This document shows positions 31,542 to 41,545 of a DNA stretch of 64,000 nucleotides, piece after piece. This DNA is from Procambarus clarkii (taxonomy: Eukaryota > Arthropoda > Malacostraca > Decapoda > Cambaridae), in NCBI RefSeq assembly GCF_040958095.1, contig NC_091208.1, positions 6,446,693-6,510,692 on the forward strand, in the 5' to 3' direction. Both the position numbers and the translations under genes were made by a program. The notes beneath the pieces are model-generated. The model had not been told where the DNA came from and did no database searches. It saw only the letters and a list, made by a program, of their open reading frames with translations. Each line of letters begins with the position of its first letter. Position 1 is the stretch's first letter.

Positions 31542-33255
31542 GGGACGTCTCGCCCTCCAATGAAGAGGATGTTGTCGGCTGGTCTTACGTTTACTGTGCC
31601 GGTGGACCATCCATTGGTTGGTGTCGCCCTGCTGGACGTGCTGCATGTGCAGCTGTCTGACCTGGTGGGTATCCAGCTGCTTCAGGGCCACTGTGCTGTG
31701 GCCAAGTTCCGCCACCAGGCTGCCTTTCGGGCGTTTCTCGAGCGGTGTGAGGGGCGTGTTTACCCTCTCCCTGATACTGCTGGCTCCGTTAAGGTGGTGA
31801 ATCTTAATGTCACCTTGATGTCTGTGGCGGCGCATGGTGCCCCCTTCGAATTTCAGGACGACTTTTTAACCTCCTGTTTCGAACGATTTGGGACAGTGTT
31901 AGGTATTCGTTGGAACAAGGTCGTTGCCGGGCACTGTTGGTATGCTTGACGGCTCCCGCACCCTGACGATGTGGCTCAGGTGTAGTGTCCCGTCGTCGAT
32001 GTCCGTGTTAGGTTACACGCTCCGCTGCCAGTATCGGGGTCAACCGAGCACCTGTTATCGGTGTGGTCACAAGGGTCATCTGGCTGCGGCATGCGACGTG
32101 GGAGCGACTGGTCGGGTGCATGTTCTTCACGCGGAGGATTTTCCGCTCCTGTTGCGTTCGGACGGTTCTGAGGACGGTGTGGGTGCCGTGCCTGAGGCGC
32201 CTGATTGGCTGTCTGCTGCTCCGCCTGTTGAGGCGAGTTCTCCGGCCCGTGCGACACGTCTGGTAACTGCTGTGGCCCATGGGGATGTTGAGCCGGTGTG
32301 TGTGGGTGTTGGGCCGTCGCCTGCACTATGTGTAGTGAAGGGTGTTCCAGTGGAGGTCCATGTCCCGCCCATGCCTGTGGATGTGATACCGGCTCCTGGG
32401 GGCGCGGGTTCTGCTGTTTTGGAGGGGGTGCTTCGGCATGGTGAGGTGCCTGCCGTGTCTGTGTGTGTTGACGACTGTAGTTCTGCTCTTTCCATCCCTT
32501 TGCAGAAGAGTGCGCGTCGGTGTTCTGAGGCTGTTTCCGTGGATGATGTAGACAGTGTGGGTGATGTGGCCTCTGTGGACTCTTCGGACGGTGCGGGTGT
32601 GGCCTGTGTGGATGTGAAGATGGTGGCCGTGCCTGCAGAGGGGCCTGCTGGGCGTGGTGTGGTGAGGTCTGTCTTGAAGCGTTCGCGGCGGGCTTGGAGT
32701 GTGTCTCCCCTTCGTGGGGTGCCTTGGGAGGAGGTGGGGGAGTATGGTGATCTGGCGTACCTCGCCGTGGGTAGTGGTGCTGTATGGGGCTCCGAAGTTG
32801 CTACCTGTGCCCCCCCTCCTGCGTCACATGCTGTTGGTTCTCCGCAGTGCGGGGTTGTCCCTGATGATCGGGACCTCGTCATGATGTTGCGGAAAAATGT
32901 GCGCCAGGGGGCCTCGGCTCCTGTGCCTGGTGGTGGGGTCGATGCTGTGCCTGCTTCCCCTGCTGTTCCCCCTCCTTCCTTGCTCCGGTCTGGGGGTTGC
33001 CTAGTCCCGTCTGCTGGGGTCGTGCCCTGTGAGGGTCCGGAGTTGGGCCCTTATCGGGAGGCCCGGCTGCTTCCGATCCCGTGGTGCTCGTCCACTATCT
33101 GGGTATCGTCGGAGAAGGAGTTTGTTTATAGGGTGCCAGATAGGATGTCTCAGCCGAGGGCGCAGCCTGGTGGCTGGCTGCCAGCTGACCTGTGGGTGAT
33201 TTGGGAAGCATACTGCTTGCGCTTTCCGATACACAAGTTTCCAGAGAAGTATTAG
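31539..33255 (+). pseudogene. Non-LTR ORF1 (gag-like, single CCHC knuckle), frameshifted
   Basis: The frame opens at ATG 31539 (MGTSRPPMKRMLSAG) with an RRM-like region (VAKFRHQAAFRAFLERC, FQDDFLTSCFERFGTVLGIR) and stops at TGA 31947. The homologous frame continues one base off from about 31924: LDGSRTLTMWLRC, then a single knuckle CYRCGHKGHLAAAC, a long Val/Ser/Ala/Gly-rich linker, and an end at TAG 33253. The protein layout (RNA-binding fold, then one CCHC, then a disordered tail) fits an ORF1 of an L1/Tx1- or I-like LINE, different from the three-knuckle family. The TSD of the MITE duplicates the start codon, so an ATG still precedes the frame. Confidence 0.75.
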
Positions 33256-33518
33256 TTCCCGTCTTGCACACACTGCTACGCCGTGCGTGGATCAGCTGCT
33301 GCTGTGACCACGACGCCCTGCTTCCCGGTGCGGGGTGTCTCCCTCTAACGTCCGCCTCTGTTTTCGTCGCCACTCCTCTCTACAGCCCGTCACATCAACC
33401 GCTTTTGACTTTCTTCTCCTCCTAACCATCAACGCGTCTCATTACATCTCTCCTGGTGCAGTCATCGGGAGGGTTAACCCTTCATGCAAACTGTACCTAT
33501 CCTCAAGAAGAAGAAGAA

Positions 33519-34432
33519 GAGGGTGTGAAGGCCGGTGTTGATGTTGTTCAGGCCCTTGTTGAGGTTGGTGATGCAGTGCCTGGTTATGGTTATGTTGTGG
33601 CTGAGGGTGTGGAGGCTGGTGTTGATGTTGTTCAGGGCCTTGTTGAGGTTGGTGATGCAGTGCCTGGTTATGGTTATGCTGTGGCTGAGGGTGTGGAGGC
33701 TGGTGTTGATGTTGTTCAGGCCCTTGTTGAGGTTGGTGATGCAGTGTCTGGTTATGGTTATGCTGTGGCTGAGGGTGTGGAGGCTGGTGTTGATGTTGTT
33801 CAGGGCCTTGTTGAGGTTGGTGATGCAGTGCCTGGTTATGGTTATGTTGTGGCTGAGGGTGTGGAGACTGTTGTTGATGTTGTTCAGGGTCTTGTTGAGG
33901 TTGGTGATGCAGTGCCAGGTTATGGTTATGTTGTGGCTGAGGGTGTGGAGACTGTTGTTAATGTTGTTCAGGGCCTTGTTGAGGTTGGTGATGCAGTGCC
34001 TGGTTATGGTTATGTTGTGGCTGAGGGTGTGGAGGCTGGTGTTGATGTTGTTCAGGGCCTTGTTGAGGTTGGTGATGCAGTGCCTGGTTATGGTTATGTT
34101 GTGGCTGAGGGTGTGGAGGCTGGTGTTGATGTTGTTCAGGGCCTTGTTGAGGTTGGTGATGCAGTGCCTGGTTATGGTTATGTTGTGGCTGAGGGTGTGG
34201 AGGCTGGTGTTGATGTTGTTCAGGGCCTTGTTGAGGTTGGTGATGCAGTGCCTGGTTATGGTTATGTTGTATCTGAGGGTGTGGAGGCTGGTGTTGATGT
34301 TGTTCAGGGCCTTGTTGAGGTTGGTGATGCAGTGCCTGGTTATGGTTATGTTGTGGCTGAGGGTGTGGAGGGTGGTGTTGATGTTGTTCAGGGCCTTGTT
34401 GAGGTTGGTGATGCAGTGCCTGGTTATGGTTA
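33519..34432 (+). repeat. 84-bp minisatellite array, cassette E (about 11 units)
   Basis: This is the longest array. Two units carry GAGACTGTTGTT in place of GAGGCTGGTGTT, and two carry GCTGTGGC, showing short local higher-order duplication. All units keep 84 bases, so four of six frames stay open. Confidence 0.93.
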
Positions 34433-34458
34433 TAACAATAAGCACTACAATAAACAGC

Positions 34459-34512
34459 ATGAAAGTGGAAGATCCGGACAACGTCTTTATGCTTGATATC
34501 CAAACTCCTGTA
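34459..34512 (+). pseudogene. Cassette ORF, copy E, interrupted
   Basis: ATG 34459 begins MKVEDPDNVFMLDIQTPV in frame with the array frame upstream. It is interrupted near 34512 by a roughly 220-bp insertion. The rest (INTSVVEFS-like, then NMPMHSAP) resumes at 34733 and is cut again by the MITE at 34800. Confidence 0.5.
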
Positions 34513-34732
34513 TGTTTTTTCTTCTTAGGAGCATCACATCAATCACCAATGTTTTAAACATAATATACAGTAATTAAATTTATGAATAATAGTAATTACA
34601 TCTAATCTTAAAGGTATTCCCTGGTAATTAGTTAAAAATACCTCTCCAGCTGTGCAACTATGCAGCAAGGTTGCTCAGATGTATCAGCTACAGAACCTTT
34701 AATTGGAAGGATGTGCACCATTTTTTTAGCAA
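34513..34732. other. Unidentified insertion in the cassette E ORF
   Basis: About 220 AT-rich bases, beginning TTTTTTCTTCTTAGGAGC, have no counterpart in cassettes A, B or F. The start looks like a splice acceptor tract. I saw no clear terminal repeats. Confidence 0.4.
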
Positions 34733-34799
34733 TATATATCAACACGAGCGTAGTAGAATTTTCATGAGAATTGACAACATGCCAATGCACTCAGCCCCC

Positions 34800-35180
34800 C
34801 AACCAGTTCTCACAATTTCGTATAGTCATTATTGACTTATTAAATACGTGCATATGTGACACACTAAACATACTAGTTTACCTTGAAAAGCTTCATAGAA
34901 AACACCGACCTTACCTAACCTTCTTTGTATGTTAAGGTAAGCATCTTATTGCTTCGTAATTACAATTATTACTTAACCTATTATAGGTATAGGTTAAGTA
35001 ATAATTGTAATTACGAAGCAATAAGATGCTTATCTTAAAATACTAAGAAAGTTAGGTAAGGTAGGTGTTTGCTATGAAGCTTTTCAAAGTAAACTAAAAT
35101 ATTCACAATAAATTAGTATGTCAAATATGCACGTATTTAATAAGTATATATTGACTATACGAAAGTGCGAGAACGGGTTG
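34800..35180. mobile_element. Foldback MITE, copy 2
   Basis: A 381-bp inverted-repeat element of the same family as 31164-31534, ending GCGAGAACGGGTTG; its left end is mutated to CAACCAGTTCTCACA. It replaces the cassette segment between CACTCAGCCCC and ACATCACCCCTCC, so a deletion accompanied or followed its insertion. Confidence 0.88.
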
Positions 35181-35648
35181 AAACATCACCCCTCCTCTTC
35201 CTGATTGATGTTCACACATTTACGCCATAAACTGCATATATGTCATATTTTATGCCCTCCAAAGGAAGCAAACAGCCGGGTTTGTCATATAAGAAACTGG
35301 GCTCGTAGGGGAGAATTCATCGTCTATATGTTACCTGTATCTGTGTGAGGAGCGAGGTGGTTGAGAGATGGTGTTTGGATTGGCCTTGAAAGCTCAAGGA
35401 AATGAATGTTAGATTTTACAGGACGTGTTCTGAGATCGGGGGGGGAGGGGGGGGGGTGGAGGGTCCTCAAAGTAGATTTGAAAGTGATTGATGGACAGTG
35501 AGTGTTTTCATGTTCACTAATTAATTAGTGAATTAGATAATATTCTAATAGCGTAATAGTGGCTTTAGGCATTGTATGTACTAGCTCTATCTATAAAGCC
35601 AACAAACTTTGTAAAATCTCTTTATGTATGTACCTTACCTAAATAAAA

Positions 35649-35681
<33 letters not shown>

Positions 35682-36169
35682 GTAAGAAATAAATGGGTAA
35701 TTACACAAAAAAACACGTCTTCCCTAAATTAATGTTTCCTCTTCATCTTCAAAGCAATTGATTCTCACAGTGTTGCAAGAAGTATAGATTACATCGAGGC
35801 ATGAAGAGAGGGAAGATGGATGTCCTGTCGAGGGGAAACTAGGTAATCTTGCTCTGCCGTTGTATTGATCAGCTGCAGAAGAAGTTGGGTTGGTGTAAAC
35901 ATCTTAGAGTTGCTAACCATAGAGTGTACTTAACTGAGTGCTTCATGTAAAGTGCTTCAGCTATGTCTGATGTCCTTGTATATCTATATCTGTCGATCAT
36001 GTCAGTGTTGCTGGTCAGCATACCTCAGGTGATGGTCTGGTTGTGTGCAGAAATATTGTGGTATTGCTGTTGAATTGAAGAAACAACCAGAAAGCAGGTG
36101 TTTAACAGTGCCTTACAAGGATCACTGCACAGAGCTGTGAGTCCATTCACATGTCAGAGTCCTCAAATT
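35181..36169 (+). other. Cassette E spacer, with an (ATT)n-tailed SINE-like insertion
   Basis: This spacer matches cassettes A and F. Two differences are a G-tract near 35440 and an insertion at about 35549-35682 (GTACTAGCTCTATCTATAAA, TGTATGTACCTTACCTAAAT) ending in about twelve ATT repeats, between GATAATATT and GTAAGAAATAAATG. The inserted piece looks like the 3' end of a common decapod retroelement. Confidence 0.6.
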
Positions 36170-37105
36170 CAAGAGGGGTCCTGCTTAGTGCATGACGTCA
36201 CTGGGTTCTGCTTAGTGCATGACGTCACTGGGGTCCTGCTTAGTGCATCACGTAAATGTGGTTCAACTTTGTGCATGACGTCACTGGGGTTCAGCTTAGT
36301 GCATGACGTCAATTGGGTTCTGCCTAGTGCATGACGTCACTGGGGTTCTGCTTAATGCATATCGTCACTGGGGTCCTGCTTAGTGCACGACGTCACTGGG
36401 GTCCTGCTTAGTGCATGACGTCACTTGGGTCCTGCTTAGTGCATGACGTCACTGGGGTCCTGCTTAGTGCATGACGTCACTTGGGTCCTGCTTAGTGTAT
36501 GACGTTAATAGGGTCCTACATAGTGTATGACGTCACTGGGGTCCTGCTTAGTGCATGACGTCACTGGGGTTCGTCTTAGTGCATGACGTCACTGGGGATC
36601 TGCTTAGTGCATGACGTCACTGGGGTCCTGCTTAGTGCATGACGTCACTGGGGTCCTGTTTAGTGCATAACGTCACTGGGGTCCTGCTTAGTTCATAACG
36701 TCACTGGGGATCTGCTTAGTGCATGACGTCACTGGGGTCCTGCTCAGTGCATGACGTCACTGGGGTTCTGCTTAGTGCATGACGTCACTGGGGTCCAGCT
36801 TAGAGCATGACGTCACTGGGGTCCTGCTTAGTGCATGACGTCACTGGGGTCCTGTTTAGTGCATAACGTCACTGGGGTCCTGCTTAGTTCATGACGTCAC
36901 TGGGGATCTGCTTAGTGCATGACGTCTTTAGGGTCCTGCTTAGTACTTGACGACACTGGGTATCTGCTTAGTGCATGTAATCACTGGGGTCCTGCTTAGT
37001 GCATGACGTCACTGGTGTTCTGCTTAGTGCATGACGTCAATGAAGTCCTGCTTAGTGCATGACGTCACGGGAGTCCTGCTTAGTGCATGACGTCACTAGG
37101 ATTAA
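36170..37105 (+). repeat. 28-bp CRE minisatellite, cassette E (about 33 units)
   Basis: This is the longest CRE array, over 900 bp, with 23 perfect TGACGTCA sites by my count. Recurrent variants (GATCTGC, GCATAACGTC, TTCATGACG) repeat in blocks near 36590-36730 and 36830-36920, showing segmental duplication of several units at once. Confidence 0.92.
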
Positions 37106-37109
37106 GTAC

Positions 37110-37305
37110 ACTGTGGCCACCTGACCAAAACACCAACACCAAGAAACACCAGCGTGACCAAAACACCAACAACAAGAAACACCAGCGTGACCAAAACACT
37201 AACAACAAGAAACACCAGCGTGACCAAAACACTAACAACAAGAAACACCAGCGTGACCAAAACACCAACAACAAGAAACACCAGCGTGACCAAAACACCA
37301 ATAAC
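37110..37305 (+). repeat. 33-bp minisatellite type 1, cassette E (about 5.5 units)
   Basis: Regular 33-base units of AACACCAACAACAAGAAACA plus CCAGCGTGACCAA follow GTACACTGTGGCCACCTGAC. Confidence 0.92.
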
Positions 37306-37399
37306 AGCTGTTGAAAAGTGAGTTTCTGTGACAACCACTGGTCTCAGAACACGGTACACAGTAGCTAAGTGTTATATCACTCTAACAACAACTGTAGTA

Positions 37400-37685
37400 C
37401 ATAGTTAGCCGGTGGGTGAGCGGACAGCACGCTGTACACATAATCCTGTGGTCCCGGGTGCGATCCCGGGCGCTGGCGAGAAACGAAGGGCAGAATATCT
37501 TTCACCCTATGCCCCTGTTATCTAGCAGTAAATAGGTGCCTGGGAGTCAGTCAGCTGTAATGGGCTGCTTCCTGGGGTTTGTGTGGTGTGGAAAAAAAAT
37601 TATTAGTAGAAATAGTTGATTGACAGTTGAGAGGCGGGCCGAAAGAGCATAACTACACCACTCAAGCACAACTAGGTGAATACAG
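37400..37685 (+). mobile_element. tRNA-derived SINE with LINE-like tail
   Basis: The 5' part has a tRNA-like head (GGTGGGTGAGCGGACAGCAC as degenerate A box; GGTGCGATCCC as B box within GTCCCGGGTGCGATCCCGGG). A body CACCCTATGCCCCTGTTA and GCAGTAAATAGGTGCCTGGG follows, ending in GATTGACAGTTGAGAGGCGG and AACTAGGTGAATAC. It splits the cassette tail between ACTGTAGTACA and GTAGCTAAGTGATCC. It is a different SINE family from that at 12588. Confidence 0.8.
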
Positions 37686-37968
37686 TAGCTAAGTGATCCC
37701 TACTCACTGATGACCAGAAATTAATTTTTTTTCTGTTATGTAAACTTAAAATTTTAAGCACTAATTATTACGGTAGTAATCTAATGCAAGTTTCTTATAT
37801 ATAAATAATATTTTTTTTACAGAAAACTAACAAAGTAAAATTTTGCATTAAAGTTTATTAATTTACTAAAAACTTCAAAAAATATTTAAAAAAATTTTTT
37901 ACTTCTATATTGATATTTGAATCGTAATTAAAAAATTTATTATAGACTACAAACTAATTGTATTCACG
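37686..37968 (+). other. Cassette E tail and cassette F leader, AT-rich
   Basis: No gene. The leader is interrupted at AAGTAAAAA by the ORF1-only element, and the remainder of leader F resumes at 52126. Confidence 0.65.
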
Positions 37969-38144
37969 AAGTAAAAACACAAACCAGAGTACTTTTCTTT
38001 AGGTCAGACCCCGCCCTGATCCGGTGCATTATACCGGTAAGAGACGGGAGACCTCTTAAGGAAAGTTTAACCCTTTAGATCAGGCTCTCCTACACCCAGC
38101 ACTGCTGTGTGGGTAAACATTGGGCAGCAACGATTAGAGCCACC

Positions 38145-39109
38145 ATGATCTACCGAATCAAGGTACGATTTAGAGGGAACCGGACCCTCACCCGGTCAGA
38201 GATATCGGATTTGATCACCACAACAACCAACGTTGCACCACTGGATGTCGTAGTCGACGATGAAGGACTCCCTTAACTGCTGTTCAGCAGTGCCGAGGCC
38301 ATACAACGCCTCTTTGACCCCATCAACCTCACTGCTCTCGATGAGGCGCACATGCTCCTCACCCCACCACGACACTACCTCGCAGCCAGGACTGTTTTTG
38401 TAAGGAGAGTGAACTCCCTCATCTCCGAAAAAGCTACCACCGACGTCGCCACCAGCATAACCGAAGATAACCCTTCCTTGACTGCAGTCACTGTAAAATT
38501 CATCCCTGTGTAGGACAGCCACCTCTCCACCATGAAGGTAACCTTCACCTCGCCTGAGGAAGCTATCTCTGCTACCACCAACGGCTTCCGGTGCTTCGGC
38601 CTCGCTTGTACACCCCGACCAATAACCAGAGAGCATTACTACCAGCTACGACAATGTTTTAAGTGCTATAGTTATAAGCACTTCACTAAACAATGCCCAT
38701 CTCAGGAAAAACGGTGCAGCAAGTGCGCCGAGAATCACCACTTCAAACAATGCACCAGCGACTTCCTCCAATGCCTTCTCTGCCAAGGTCACCATACTGC
38801 CGTCTCTGCTGAGTGTCCACGAAGACGTGAAGAAATACAGAAGATGACCGAAGCCAGGCAAGCCAACACCAAACGACGAGAACCATCAACATTCAACGTG
38901 CAAGCCGCCAACTTTCCTCTGCTTCCGGGAGGGAGCGGAGCTTCTGCACAGACTGCATCCCATTGGGGCCCTGGGTCCCAGTCCGCCAACCAATCATCGA
39001 CGCAGCAGCGACAGCCACAACTTCACTCTGCTGAATCAACAAGCCAGCCCTCACCTCACCAGATGCTGCTCCCTAACAGGAATCACAATGTCATAATGGG
39101 ACTCATCCG
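38145..39109 (+). pseudogene. Non-LTR ORF1, copy 3, 5' part
   Basis: ATG 38145 in the context GCCACC starts MIYRIKVRFRGNRTLTRSE. In-frame stops are TAA 38274 and TAG 38511. The frame then carries TFTSPEEAISATTNGFRCFG and three knuckles (CFKCYSYKHFTKQC, CSKCAENHHFKQC, CLLCQGHHTAVSAEC). The family signature FNVQAANFPLLPGG and ASHWGPGSQ match copies 1 and 2, although the sequence is clearly a different subfamily. The LTR insertion after GGACTCATCCG truncates it. The second half is at 51034. Confidence 0.82.
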
Positions 39110-39399
39110 TGTTACGTACTCCTAGCTGGATACGTATATAAATTTAAATAAACTTATTTTGTTCCATTTCATCATTACCTGTATATGTATATATATTATA
39201 TTTTTGTAAATTATCATGTGGTGTGGCAATATCAGTGGGGACAGGAGCGCGGTTGCTCTTCACACGTCTAATACCTGTTAGATTCGGGAAATTAGAATTG
39301 CTGGACCTGTTCAGTTATGGGAGTTCCAGATGTCACTTTTTAATATTCATATATTTGTAAATTTACTGTAATTAAGCAGGTGGCATTGTAACTTATACA
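39110..39399 (+). repeat. 5' LTR of the outer Gypsy-like element, first part
   Basis: Matches 50245-50534 of the 3' LTR and is broken after ATACA by the BEL/Pao element; it continues at 45277. Confidence 0.9.
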
Positions 39400-40401
39400 T
39401 GTGGGAACCGACCTGTGAGATTTATATTTATTTAATTTATATGAATTTATATTTACGTTAATTTATATACTTCGATAGCAATTGGAATGATGATAAGTGG
39501 ACTATATTTCTGCAATAATCTCACAAATCGATCCTCTACACATTAGGGGGGGTTTATATTGAATTTATATATATGCAGCCAATCAAACTACAGTATTAAC
39601 TACATACATTGAAGAGGTTCCTTATCTTATTGTACAGCAAGCCTTAGTCCACCAGGTATAAATAGGATGTAGACACCAAATTATCCTCTATGAGGTAGCT
39701 TCCATCACCCAGTAACTGGCACACAAAGCATGCTTCCTCGTCTTGACCTGTCAAAAGGGCGCTAGCTATGAAGCCAGAATCCTAATATATGACAGCTATA
39801 TCAGAGAAAACACTGTACAAGGAACCATAAAGACCTAGGCTTAATTACCTTTAGTATGAGGCGATCTCGTATTCTAACCGGCTCACCCTATCTAATGACA
39901 TTAATGGCCACAAATGATAGATAAATGGGTTTCGGCAGAACACTTAACTTGTATTTGTTGACAGCGTGTTGATGATGGTACACCTTTGGTTTTCAAAACA
40001 CTTCGTCCAAGTAAAATTAACAGGAGCCGAATTTCTCCCACGCCTCTGGTCTAAGTACAATAACAATGGCTGACCACTCCCTCCTCCCTGACGCTACTGG
40101 TCTACATTGCCCAGATGACAGTAAGTGATAAAAGGGTCACATTTACTCTATTTTAATTCTGATAATTAAGTTAATTTATATGAGATGTTTTTATGATGGT
40201 AAAGTCCAAAGACTAATTTATTTAAGAATAATTCCCACCATAATAGGTGGTGAATTTATAATAGTATGTGGTAATGATATCCTGTTTTCTATAGACGGAA
40301 ATTCCACTACAAGTTACATTTTCTATGGGTAACTTGTTTATACAACACAGCAATATTATCTGGCTGTATGATATTATTAAATGGTGTTGGATTTTCAGAC
40401 A
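39400..40401 (-). repeat. 3' LTR of the pol-less BEL/Pao element
   Basis: On the plus strand it starts TGTGGGAACCGACCTGTGAG and ends TGTTGGATTTTCAGACA. The equivalent end of the other LTR is the perfect inverted repeat TGTCGGATTTTCCGACA; here it has two mismatches. Confidence 0.9.
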
Positions 40402-41095
40402 TAATTCCCCGGGGGCTGCTCACGGGTCGAAGTCCTCTTTAGAACAGACGAACACCGATACTCCTCCTTCGAATTATTAGATTAATTTGATGTTAGTAGT
40501 TAGTAATCACACATTTGTGCGTCTGTTCATACAGGACGGATGTCCCGTACTAGAGTTGCAGGGGTTAGAAGTCTAATGCGATTTCATTTCCCTGTTAACT
40601 CTTAAAAGGCTAAAATTCAAGCCCAATTACATATTATTTAACCCAGAAGACTGAATGTGATCAAGTACTACAGTCAAGTATGATTCAGGGACTGCAGTGA
40701 GATCAGTGACATTAGATATAACTTGAAGTTTGTTCAGGTAACTGGTCACTAATATATAAACACTGAGGCCCATGGAATTCATCTTGATTAAATAATAAAT
40801 GTATCAAATCAGTCATCAGATTTATTGGGGTTTAATTTAGTTAATTGATTCAGAAGCTTGAATAGCTCATCATTAAAGTAAAGTATGGTTCTGAGACTGC
40901 AGTGGGTTCAGTGACATTGGTCGCAGTGACTTGTAGCTGTTTAGGCTACTGTTCACTGATTTGCCACTGAGGCCTCATGAACTCATCTTCAGCTTTAAAT
41001 GATGATACTAACATCAACCTCTGTTACTATAGTCAGCTGTAATCTCCTTAGTATAATGCTACTGGAGAAATATAATCAGCTGACAAATTTAGATT
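40402..41095 (-). other. Non-coding segment replacing pol in the BEL/Pao element
   Basis: No coding frame. It contains a diverged direct repeat of about 205 bases (landmark GACTGCAGTGAGATCAGTGA near 40690 and GACTGCAGTGGGTTCAGTGA near 40895; both are followed by CACTGAGGCC and GAACTCATCTT-like sequence). Confidence 0.6.
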
Positions 41096-41545
41096 TCTAT
41101 TGGTATTGTTTATCTGCAGCCATAGGTCTTCCCAGGCCTGATACTGGGCCTGAGAGTAATTTACCTCCTGCAGAGTTTAACATGGTTATGCTCTGATATT
41201 TAGTAGGGTTACCGATGAATCGATGACAATAGTCTGTCCCTACAAGGAGACCGAAGTCGGTGAGGTGATCAGACATAATATTATCTGCCAATTTTATTCC
41301 TCTATTTCTCAGGTATTGTTTCTATTGGTATTATTTATCTGCAGCCATAGGTCTCCCCAGGCCTGATACTGGGCCTGAGAGTAATTTACCTCCTGCAGAG
41401 TTTAACATGGTTATGCCCTGGTATTTAGTAGGGTTACCGATGAATCGATGACAATAGTCTGTCCCTACAAGGAGACTGAAGTCGGTGAGGTGATCAGACT
41501 TAATATTATCTGCCAATTTTATTCCTCTATTTCTCAGGAATTTGG
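41096..41545 (-). repeat. 225-bp tandem duplication at the gag-protease 3' end
   Basis: 41096-41320 repeats 41321-41545 with a few substitutions. The period is exactly 75 codons. The copy nearer the 3' LTR encodes NIMSDHLTDFGLLVGTDYCH again but lies beyond the stop at 41331. Confidence 0.88.

Larger units (their letters stand above)
31005..33534 (+). mobile_element. GC-rich ORF1-only non-LTR element in the 84-bp array, 16-bp TSD
   Basis: The 16-base direct repeat GAGGGTGTG(G/A)AGGCCG lies at 31005-31020 and 33519-33534, so the insertion split an 84-bp unit. The element ends in a (GAA)n tail (AAGAAGAAGAAGAA) on the plus strand. Its 5' UTR is 31021-31156. A MITE (31164-31534) interrupts it at the start codon, ORF1 is 31539-33255, and about 260 bases of 3' UTR follow. 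It is far more GC- and CpG-rich than its surroundings. No RT ORF is present although both ends are intact. Confidence 0.83.

Noticed and set aside
32127-32882. 251-codon minus-strand ORF rich in Thr, Ser and Pro
   Set aside because: It is the antisense shadow of the GC-rich ORF1 at 31539-33255.
33456-34496. Long ORFs (up to 346 codons) across the 84-bp arrays on both strands
   Set aside because: They follow automatically from an 84-base period without stops. Four frames are open at once and unit variants change residues freely, so I do not call them genes on their own.
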